Below, piece after piece: positions 55,722 to 64,000 of a stretch of 64,000 nt of DNA. The stretch spans positions 1,488,001 to 1,552,000 of the forward strand of contig CP085829.1 in NCBI GenBank assembly GCA_020809705.1, in the 5' to 3' direction. Both the position numbers and the translations under genes were made by a program. How positions within the stretch are numbered: position 1 is the stretch's first letter; each line of letters opens with the position of its first letter. The notes under the pieces were generated by a model. The model made no database searches. It saw nothing but the letters and a program-made list of their open reading frames with translations, and was not told the origin of the DNA. Source of the stretch: Calonectria ilicicola (lineage: Eukaryota > Ascomycota > Sordariomycetes > Hypocreales > Nectriaceae).

Positions 55722-58584
55722 ATGGGCCCCGTAACGACTCAGCCGTCCACAGGACAGACTCCCAGGGCAAGTCAACGAAGAACTGCCAACACCGACGCGT
55801 ATATTGAGCAGCCCTTGAGTGAGTACATCCAAACATAGCATAGTACCTATGTAGCGCAGTAAACCGTTAACATTTCTCCAGGTGACCTCCGAGATGAAGA
55901 CCTGCCGGCTGATGTGGCTGAATTCCACAACGCATGCCTACCCAAGGTCGACTACTCACGGCTGCTCCGGGCTGCCAGGGTCGCCAAGGCCCCGATGACC
56001 TACCAGGACATCATCAGAGGCGCTCGAGACCCGACCGAACATGGCCTTGTGCAACTTAGCGACGAGGAGAAGGAAGCTCTATGCGATGAACAGGACTCAG
56101 TCTTTTCAGAACGGGGGATGCTCATTGTCGTCTTCACAGTCTCTCTTGCAGCCTTTCTACAAGGTCACGTGCAGTCTTCTATCAATGGAGCATCTTTGTA
56201 TCGCGAAAGGCTTGGGTTGTTTGTTAATGAAACAACCGGAAACCTAGTAACCGACCTCGAGAATGTCAATATCAATTCACAGCACCTCGTTCGTCCAGCA
56301 GATCCGATATGGACGGACTGGGCGCTTGGAGCCACCAATGCTGCCCCCTTCCTCGCAGCAGCTCTTTTAGGCTGCTGGCTTGCGTTGCCCATTAGTGATA
56401 GATTCGGGCGGAAAGGTTCTATGGTCGTGGCCGTGGTGCTGGTTCTAGTATCTTCTCTGCTAGCAGCCCTTGTCCCTATCATGACAACACCAGAACTCAG
56501 GTGGGAAATTTTACTCGGCATCAGAATCATCAACGGAATTGGTAGGCTGCATATTCATGGCCCCTAGAGCAGTTTGATATGACCCAAAGATTGCTGACAA
56601 GAAACGCTAGGCATGGGTATTAAAGCTGTTAACACCCCGATCCTCGCTTCTGAGACAGCCATTGGCTATTGGAGAGGTACATCAATTCTGGCATGGCAAC
56701 TCTGGTGAGTCTTCAATACCGGCAAAAGCAGCTATCACTGAATAGGAGAGTTGATTAACTTGTACGGCTTCCAGGGTGGCATTTGGGATATTCATCGGTT
56801 TTGCTTCCAACATACTTTTCTCAGTCACTAACAGTCGAGATTTCTCTCTGTCACTCATCCTCGGAGCTCCTATCCTTCCGTGTTTCATGCTCCTCTTTGC
56901 CCTTTGGATCTGCCCCGAGAGCCCCAGGTGGTACATGAGACAAGGTCCAAATTACAACCCCCAAAAGGCCTACACTATTTTGAAGACTTTACGCAAGTGT
57001 GAGGTAGGTTTATATCACCACAGTTAAGAATTTTGGCATCGCAGCTGATCTCTCGGTCTAGCTTATCGCTCTCAGAGATATCTATCTTCTTCACAAATCC
57101 ATTGAACAGGAACACAATCAAAATAAGACGAGGACTACCACGGAATTCGCTAAATATATGCGAACTGAAAATTACCTGGGCTTTAGAGCATTTTGCAAGC
57201 AGTACTGGCAACTTTTCAGCGTGATGAGACTGAGGAATGCACTAATTAGCTCCTCTATCGTTGCACTAGCACAACAACTTTGCGGTAGTAAGTAGGAGAC
57301 AACCAATCCAGACAACCTCTAAGGTTTCTAATTCTTTTTAATCTACAGTCAATATTCTGAGCTTTTATTCTGGCATGTTTCCTCCCCTACCCTTATTTGC
57401 CATTAACTGCTAACAAACACAGGGACCTTTTTCGTACAAATCTTTTCAAACGGCGAGCAAAATATTGATCGTGTTACTAAATTAGCAATGTATTTCAGCG
57501 TCGGATTTGGTATTTCTTCCATCAAATCTCTTCTTCTACAATATATGCAGCTAATATGCAATTCCCTAGGTGCGGTTAACTTCATTTTCGGCATTCCAGC
57601 CTTTAGAACTATTGACACGATCGGGAGACGCAAATGGCTTAACATTACTCTGATTCCGATGGCTCTACTAATGGCCGCTGCATCGTTATCATTTTTTCCA
57701 GTTATCAAGAACTCACAGACTATCAATACGACCGCCGCACTCGTTGCAATTTTCCTGTATTGTAGGTTCTTGAGCCAAAATGGAATGTGTTCAGGTTCAT
57801 CAACTTATACATGCATAAATAGTACACACCGCACTCTATTCGCCAGGATTAGGTATGTTCATTAACATGCCAGATAAATATTTTTCTCACACTCTCCAGG
57901 ACCTATTCCGTTCACTCTGGCGGCCGAGAGGTATCCGATTCCCCTAAAGAACGCGTAAATTTGGAAGGAAGACTGACTAAAAGATATTCAGCTTTCCGTT
58001 AGCTCATCGAGAAGTGGTTGGTGCACTCCATCCAACCCTGTTAAGTTCCTACTAATAACAGAGATTTAGGGATGTGCATTTGCAATTTCTGTGAATCTAT
58101 TTTTCGCGGGCATTCTATCCATTTGCTTTCCAGGGTTTGTCTTGTTTATGTTTTGTTTTTAATAGCTTTCCCCATTGGCTAATCAAGTTCCAGGCTCAAT
58201 TCGGCACTTGGCTCACCAGGCTGCCTGGGCGCCTTTTCTGGGTTCAATCTCTTGGCCTTTATTCTCGTGTTCCTCTTTGTGGAGGAGACAAGGCTTATAT
58301 CCCTTGAAGACTTGGACTTCGTTTACGCTGTGCCAAAAAGCAAATTCACTCGGTTTCAAGTTTTCAGCTACCTCCCTTGGCTTGTTAAAAGATATATTTA
58401 TTATCCATTCTCCCAGTATATCATACGCCAACAGGGGTCTGTTGATCACTGCGAAGACTCAGAGAGCCATGTGCCTCGTGCACCTCCACAGCCACCCCAG
58501 CTCTATGTCATGGAGATCAAAAGTGAACCTCTCAAGACCAATTCGGAGGACGTGACACTGGAATCTGACGATGATTGCGCTTAA
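55722..58584 (+). CDS. MFS sugar/polyol-type transporter, 13 exons
   Basis: Plasma-membrane importer of the sugar-porter family, 715 aa. Exons 55722-55818, 55882-56541, 56611-56704, 56775-57003, 57062-57284, 57349-57372, 57423-57509, 57570-57761, 57823-57852, 57900-57930, 57992-58016, 58070-58134 and 58194-58584; phases agree throughout. Motifs: DRFGRKGSM (loop 2-3), WICPESPRWYM (PESPRW), VALAQQLCG, IDTIGRRKW, then [25 protein letters not shown] assembled from four short exons, and VFLFVEETR (PETKG-equivalent). The roughly 100-residue cytosolic N-terminus with FSERGMLIVVF is typical of a fungal inositol/quinate-like subgroup. The intron after exon 6 seems to start GC (GCATGT). It is convergent with the hydrolase, 51 bases apart. 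Confidence 0.85.
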
Positions 58585-58635
58585 TCGGTCGATTATTAGA
58601 GGGATATACTTGAAATTGAGATGATGGAGGATTTA

Positions 58636-59783
58636 TTATTTGCTTAGGAGCCATCCAATTCCTCTTATTGTATCTGAATGAAACGTTGAGGTAGCAGAAT
58701 GGCTCGGGTACATATACCAGAATACATGTGGAAGTCCCGGATATATGTCCCATTTTGTCTGTATCCCATTCTCCAGTCTCAATGCTCGCTCATAGATCAG
58801 AGCGTCGTCTCGTATGATGTCAGTGCCACAAACTTGGAAATATGTTTTGGGCAGATCATGGTGGCCGCTATGCCAGTTTAGCGGATTCCATAACTCCGAA
58901 GTTCGGTCGGGTTTGACGGCTTCATCAAACATGGCTTCGGTCTTCTTTGAGAGACCAACTTTTCCGCCATTTTGTTTTCGGCTGCGATAAAATTTCAGGT
59001 ATTTTTCAGGAACATTCTCTTCGAGAACAATCGCTGGCACATTTAAATAGACTCCTGTGAGAGGAGGAGAAAGATTGCGATCACGCGCCCAATGTGTCAG
59101 GGCAGCAGTCATATGGCCGCCGGAAGAAGTACCTCCCAAAACAAACCCTTTTTCCAAGTCAGCTCCAAGTTTAGATTGATTCTTTGTAATCTAAAAATTG
59201 ATCATCTTTAGTTTCAGAATTTGAGAATGTCTTTCTATCCTAACTTACCCAAAGCAAAATCTCCCAACAGTCATTATACGCCACTGGGAACTTGGTCTCT
59301 GGAGCCAGTCTGTAATCTATACTTATTGAGACACATCCATGAGTCTTTGTCGATTCGATGCAAGCCCTTGCTTCCATTTCGGCAACGCCAAATACAAAGC
59401 CGCCACCATGGATAAGAACCATGAGCGGAGAACCCAAGCCTAGCTTTCTCTTGGGCTTAAACACAAGCGATCTCGTAAAAGTCCCGTCTGATAGGGGAAT
59501 AAAAATCTCTTCAAATTCTACTTCATCATCTGAATCTTTGAGAATCTGTTTCATGTCGTCGGATGTCTTGTCAACCCAAGCCTGGCGAACATCTGGGAGA
59601 CTAGCCAAGTCCACTGGAGGAAACCTTCGGGGAACTTTGTTCTCCATCATCTAAGAAGAGATTTAGCTAAGAATCGAATAGAAAGAGAAGACTGAAGTAT
59701 CGTTTTTCAGGCCGTACCTGGGCAAACTCGTCATCCACTTTGCTCCATTGTTCCCAAGTCTCAGGATCATCAATTGATGCCAT
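58636..59783 (-). CDS. Alpha/beta hydrolase, hormone-sensitive-lipase type esterase
   Basis: Carboxylic-ester hydrolase, 340 aa, probably cytosolic (no signal peptide). Exons 59783-59718, 59650-59249 and 59190-58636, GT-AG and in phase. The oxyanion-hole motif HGGGFVFG is typical of the HSL family. The nucleophile elbow is GGTSSGGHM (GTSSG in place of the usual GDSAG). The acid is GTDIIRDDA and the catalytic His is in GLPHVFWYM. The family is usually 300-350 residues, so it is complete. Two copies of TAAACGACGG lie 200-235 bases upstream of the ATG, shared with the divergent transcription-factor gene. It may act on an ester taken up by the adjacent transporter (inference). Confidence 0.9.
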
Positions 59784-60640
59784 TTTGGATTCAAAAGAAG
59801 TTGGCTGAAGCGAATTCAAATCACCAACATGGGTTGTTGGAATGGGGATTTTCGTGGTCGAAGCGAGATTATAACCCAGCCTACATGCTCAAACCACATT
59901 TTGAGTCGAAGGTCTGGTTCCGCCTGCACCCAGTTAGTGGGTCGCTTTAGTTTTCAACTGGGGTCGCTATCTGGTCTGTGCAACTAAACGACGGCTTATC
60001 TTCAGGCTAAACGACGGGAAATACATACGCTAGTACGTCATGGAGGGAAGTAGACAAGAAACCATGATTTTATCCGCAACATGTGTTCACTGTTTGCCAA
60101 TATTCACTTCTATAATAAAAAAGGTGGAAGTATTATTGGAGATGGATTTTATAATGAATTCGGGTAACGAGATCGTGAAGTATCGGAACTACACCAAAAC
60201 CTCAGTTTCATTAAGCTATGAAGCGTGAAACCTTATGAGTTCTGCCTTACACAACATCCAACAAGACCAACACAACCTTCCAGTCTAATGTTTCTTTTTT
60301 CAATTATTAAATCCTGTTTAATTCTCTTGAAGGAATTTCTAGATTAGGTACGGGCCCGCTAACTCAGCTGTTGCTGGATTGAACACACAGCATGTTAGTC
60401 TAGGGTAAGCTGTGAGGTGAGCTAAGCGCCTCCTACGCGTATTCTGGATCCTACCCCGCTGGCGATTTGACCTTATTCCCTAGAATCGGCTGTCATCCCT
60501 ACTGGACCCTCAGCTATCTACGGAATTACAACCTCTATTATTCGCTCTAAAGCATTGAACAGTCCACCATCATCCGGATTTACGCCGCAACGCCGACATA
60601 GGTGCAGCTCGCCACCACATCTCTCCGTACGCCATCGCAA
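59784..60640. other. Divergent promoter region between hydrolase and transcription factor
   Basis: Holds two direct copies of TAAACGACGG, 23 bases apart, and no other supportable feature. Confidence 0.5.
59984..60018 (+). promoter_or_regulatory. Two direct CTAAACGACGG motifs, candidate Zn2Cys6 site
   Basis: CTAAACGACGGC at 59984-59995 and CTAAACGACGGG at 60007-60018. Zn2Cys6 factors recognise CGG triplets, so these are candidate sites for the adjacent regulator, autoregulatory and for the hydrolase. Binding is inference. Confidence 0.4.
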
Positions 60641-62440
60641 ATGGGCCGCAGAAGAACTGCGTGTGAGACCTGTAACGCCATCAAGACACAATGCACAAAA
60701 GGAAGCCCCTGTGCCCGCTGTAAGCGTCTGGCATTGCCTTGCAGCTTGGGCAACTCGGATGCCGTGCCCCGCCGGTCTCCTCCACGCTCAGCAAAGATCC
60801 GCACCAAGGCGAAGCACACTAAATCCGCCAAAGGATGTTGGAACTGTCGTCAGAGACGTAAAAAGTGCGATGAAAAGGAACCCGTATGCACTGACTGCGA
60901 TCGCCTCGGCTTAACGTGCGTCCGGCCCATGGACCTAGAGCAGGGGTCCCCGCCACAGAGTTCTCCGGCACAAAGCTCCCCAGCAAGTTCCACCGAGACT
61001 GTCCCCTTGCTCACAGATAACCTGCTGTCGTCCGATGCCTTCTTGGAGTGGACAGCAAATGATCATGGGAATGAAGATGCCGAACGCGTGTCGGTATTCT
61101 CCTCGGACTGGCTTCCGTTGATGGAAAGTGATAACCGGATTGAGACAGCACGAAATGCTCGCCTTGCTAATAGCACCGCTCTTGTCTCACTAATAAAGGA
61201 CGATGGCGGTCCGGCCCTGGGAACGTTTTTGCCGCCAACCGCCCTGAATAATCTGACAGGTGTGACACCAGACTTGGTGAAGGATTGGACCACAGGAGAG
61301 CGGCATCTGCTAAATCACTTCCTGCAATCAGTGTCTCGGGCCTTGGTTGTTGTCGAAGATGAATCAAATCCTTTTCTAGCCGTAGTAGTACCCATGGCTT
61401 TGGAGAATACCATGGTCCGCCATGCGCTTACGGCATTATCTGCCTGTCATTTATCGCGAGTATATCCCGATTTTGAGTACGATCTCTGCATCCATCGTGG
61501 CAAAGCGCTGAATGGTCTCATGACTGAGCTGCAAAACAACGAGGCCTCTATTTGGTCTCTTGCGACAACCTTGCTCTTATGCTTGGTAGAGGTATGGACA
61601 AACCCTTGAGTTTCCAACATCGACTTCATTACACATTTAACCGAATTCAAGGTGTGCATTGGCAACTCGAGAAGATGGTTGCTGCATCTACACGGGGCGA
61701 GAAACCTCATTCTGCAAACTGGACATCAACTTTCCCACCCGGCCGCGACCCGTTTGGTTGCAATTTATAATTATTTGGCATGTATGACATCGGTGACTTC
61801 TAGTATTGCACCTGCGAAAATTGATAATAGTCTTGTTTTCCCTGATATGGACGCAATGCCAGAGACAAACTTGATCCACCCATTCTTCGGAATATCAAGC
61901 GACTTATATGACTGCGTGTCAGATATTGGTTATTTATCGACCAGTAATCACGTTACATCAGCCATTGGAAGTCCCGGCTTGGATGCCGAGGCAATGGAGC
62001 TTCGAATCCAAAGTTGGGTTCCTCCAACCCTTACCACTCAGTCGCGAAATATAATGGAGGCCAGAGCCCTAGGATTTGCACTGCAATGGGCATCCATTAT
62101 CCATTTACTTCAAGTGTCAAAAAAATTGCGGAATGATGATCCACTAATTCTAAAAGCTGTAGACAACATATTATCGGCACTGTCGTTGATTCGGCCTGGC
62201 TCAGAGATGGAAGCTCGAATGTTGTTTCCTCTATTTATGGCTGGTGTAGGGAGTATGACCAAGTCTAATCGTCTGACTGTGGAATACCGGCTAGACGTGA
62301 TGGAGGTCACCATCGGCTTTGGGAACATTTCTACAGCACACAAACTGTTGGATGAGATCTGGAGGAAAGCAAACGAAGGAAACATATCAGACTGGCAGGA
62401 ATTGGTCAAAAATAAGTACCAGGGTCTTGTTCTATTTTGA
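60641..62440 (+). CDS. Transcription factor with two Zn2Cys6 clusters
   Basis: Nuclear regulator, 579 aa. Exons 60641-61591 and 61652-62440; intron GTATGG...TTCAAG, phase 0. ATG at 60641. Residues about 8-34 form a complete binuclear cluster, CETCNAIKTQC then CARC and C, with spacing C-2-C-6-C-5-C-2-C-6-C. A second complete cluster, CWNCRQRRKKC then CTDC and C, spacing C-2-C-6-C-6-C-2-C-6-C, lies at about 66-93 after a basic linker. The rest matches the fungal-specific regulatory region of the Fungal_trans_2 type (DHxxxxVSRALVVVEDESNPF-like block, LTALSACHLSRVYPD, GARNLI). Two clusters in one protein are uncommon. It likely controls its neighbours (inference). Confidence 0.9.
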
Positions 62441-62912
62441 TAACTGATATGTTCTGAGTAATAATATGCATTGGGATACGCTTCGCGTGGTTCGTAAACT
62501 ATATGAAATAATTTTTTTTGTGAATACTTGGGTGTGATCAAAGAGGTAGTGAGTCTGGCTGCGCTTCCTTGGGAGCATCAGAGTCATCAAACTGGCAGAT
62601 ACAAGAGCAAGATTATTACGAGGGGCGGATAATGCATCTTGTCGGCAATCGAACCGGCTCTAGACTTCGATCGGAAATTTGGGATTCGATTCTCTGAGCC
62701 GCCTGGCTAGGATCTCATCTTTGAGGGTTCAGCTATCGAGAGGGCAAACGCGGGGTTGGACTCTGGGTGGCGAAATCTGTGACTCCGTTGATACTAGCGT
62801 CCGGAATTAGTCGCAACCAATCTAATCGACAAGCATCTGACTTCCCCGCGTGCCCGCTTTCTAGGAGTTTGGTTTCATGGCGCATGGATACTAGGACTTT
62901 CGCCTGGTATAT

Positions 62913-62924
62913 GCCGTCGTTTAG
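62913..62924 (-). promoter_or_regulatory. CTAAACGACGGC motif
   Basis: Third copy of the motif, inverted, about 880 bases upstream of the dioxygenase-like ATG. Confidence 0.35.
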
Positions 62925-63177
62925 AACTGGACCGCTAGTGTACAATACACCCCTTGAAAGATTGTGCCCCTGTGACTTCCTCGCCTTAAAACTCAACCAC
63001 CTGAAGATATTAGTTTGGTGATAAAAAAAAAGAAAATAAATAAATAAATAAACATTAATAAACTTTATATATAAATTACTTATTTACTTAATTTATATAA
63101 CAATTATTTATTTATAATTTGGCTGAAAGATGGCGGGAAAAGGTAGGCAGGGTACAAACTTTCAGGGATTGTGCTGT

Positions 63178-63193
63178 AAATGCCGTCGTTTAG
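63178..63193 (-). promoter_or_regulatory. CTAAACGACGGC motif, left arm of a 15-nt inverted repeat
   Basis: Fourth copy. The 15 bases AAATGCCGTCGTTTA at 63178-63192 are the exact reverse complement of 63638-63652. Confidence 0.4.
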
Positions 63194-63637
63194 CTTCACC
63201 ACTTCATTGCCACATTTGATGCAACGTTCCCCACATTGCGGGTCTTCCGGACTAGGCAAGGAGCACTGTGGGATCTCGGCACCGTGTTGGATGCATGGGA
63301 AGCGGAACGGGAGCGGTCTCTGGAAATTATGCATGATGTTCAGCGTGACTAAAATAATCGGTATGAATATCCTGCGAAAATTGTGGAAAGGCTGTGCAAA
63401 TTTGGCTGGTTGATTTTATATCAGCCGCCCTGGTATCAACGTGTCTCCGAGTATAGACATTGAACCAAATGGAGCGAGCAAAACTAAACGAGTGCAACAT
63501 TTTGAAAGCACTAAGTGGTATCTATACTGCATGGATGGTTTAAAAATTTGCCCAATGCTGGCCACTGGCTTTTGGATCAGTACTGTGACGCGGTTTCAGC
63601 CGACGCCTCCCGCTGACGCCTTTGTCGCGAGGGTTGA

Positions 63638-63652
63638 TAAACGACGGCATTT
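63638..63652 (+). promoter_or_regulatory. TAAACGACGGC motif, right arm of a 15-nt inverted repeat
   Basis: Fifth copy, about 150 bases upstream of the dioxygenase-like ATG, a typical fungal activator distance. A transposon-terminus origin is the alternative. Confidence 0.4.
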
Positions 63653-63799
63653 CGCGACGTTTGCGTATATTACTAGTCGCTGATCGCCTCAATTAATCTG
63701 GTTTGCCATAAAATCATTTTCTATCCAGGCAAGAATATTTCTCTCTACCCTTACATTTACACACCCGTAGTACTGCATCACCCACCAAGCGACTCAACC

Positions 63800-64000
63800 A
63801 TGGCCCCAAGCGCAATGGACCCTCCCCACGAGGTTTACCAGCCATCCATTTCAATTCTCTCCAAGTGAGTGCATCAGCTAGAAATTAATGAAGATATTGC
63901 GACGACTAAAATTACTGACAATTTTCAGGTCCGTATATGGCGATTGGCGCGACGAATTGGCAGAAAAGGGATTTGTTGTCATAAAAGGCGCCGTTCCCAA
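63800..64000 (+). CDS. Phytanoyl-CoA-dioxygenase-like gene (5' part, cut by window edge)
   Basis: First 46 residues of a protein resembling the PhyH family of Fe(II)/2-oxoglutarate dioxygenases. Exon 1 is 63800-63864 and exon 2 starts at 63929, running off the window; intron GTGAGT...TTCAG in phase. ATG context is CAACCATGG. The visible part (YGDWRDELAEKGFVVIKGAVP) matches the conserved start of PhyH proteins, where a helix leads into the first strand of the jelly roll. Metal-binding residues lie beyond the edge. Assignment rests on a short match. Confidence 0.65.

Larger units (their letters stand above)
62441..63799. other. Intergenic 1.36 kb upstream of the dioxygenase-like gene
   Basis: Contains three copies of TAAACGACGGC, a short AT-rich tract (63018-63120), and minus-strand coding-like scraps (Cys-rich CGERCIKCG near 63240, LNDGIY in two places) that could be remnants of a dead gene. 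No intact gene supported. Confidence 0.45.

Noticed and set aside
62733..63334. Minus-strand Cys-containing frames with repeated LNDGIY
   Set aside because: The shared peptide is simply the translated TAAACGACGG motif. The rest could be scraps of a dead gene but has no start, intron or full domain.

Overview
The window is nuclear DNA of a filamentous ascomycete (Pezizomycotina). Sordariomycetes, probably Hypocreales, is my inference from gene style and protein families, not a database result. The evidence is short (about 45-80 nt) GT-AG introns with CTAAC/CTGAC branch points, fungal-only families (HET, NB-ARC/TPR NLR, Zn2Cys6, PDR-type ABC), and almost pure A+T islands with transition-type decay typical of repeat-induced point mutation (RIP). 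I read 19 gene models, two of them cut by the window edges, plus one pseudogene and two terminal-inverted-repeat elements. Exon boundaries come from reading splice sites and reading frames by eye.

Layout. 0-9 kb: a secreted GMC oxidoreductase (partial, -) diverges from a full-size PDR/ABCG drug transporter (+), followed by a POT/PTR2 peptide transporter (-) with a gene-empty 5.2 kb upstream region. 14-25 kb: an F-box-like Cys-containing protein (-), a small Pro/Tyr-rich protein (+), an ArsB/NhaD-like permease (-) and an orphan multi-pass membrane protein (+). 25.8-26.7 kb: a 0.4 kb TIR element and a short AT island. 27.7-37.1 kb: an allorecognition-type island with a HET-domain protein (+), a decayed gene (-) and a six-exon NLR (-). 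37.7-40 kb: a small conserved protein (+) and an FAD-dependent DAO-type oxidoreductase (-). 40.29-42.59 kb: a RIP-destroyed DNA transposon whose GC-rich inverted termini survive. 43.2-48.6 kb: a CmcJ/GA4-desaturase-like enzyme (+), an APH-type kinase-like protein (-) and an MFS transporter (-). 50-54.8 kb: a tiny two-exon gene (-) and a large intronless ankyrin/zinc-finger protein (-). 55.7-64 kb: a 13-exon sugar-type MFS transporter (+), an HSL-type alpha/beta hydrolase (-), a transcription factor with two Zn2Cys6 clusters (+) and the start of a phytanoyl-CoA-dioxygenase-like gene (+).

How genes may work together. The HET/NLR pair suggests a conspecific or heterospecific recognition locus. 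The 55.7-64 kb group looks like a small uptake-and-catabolism or detoxification cluster with its own regulator. Five copies of a CGG-containing 10-mer, TAAACGACGG, lie only in the non-coding DNA around the regulator, about 0.15-0.2 kb upstream of both the hydrolase and the dioxygenase start codons. They are the best candidate here for an undescribed regulatory circuit, though a repeat-element origin is not excluded. CmcJ-like enzyme, kinase-like protein and MFS pump form a second possible mini-cluster.
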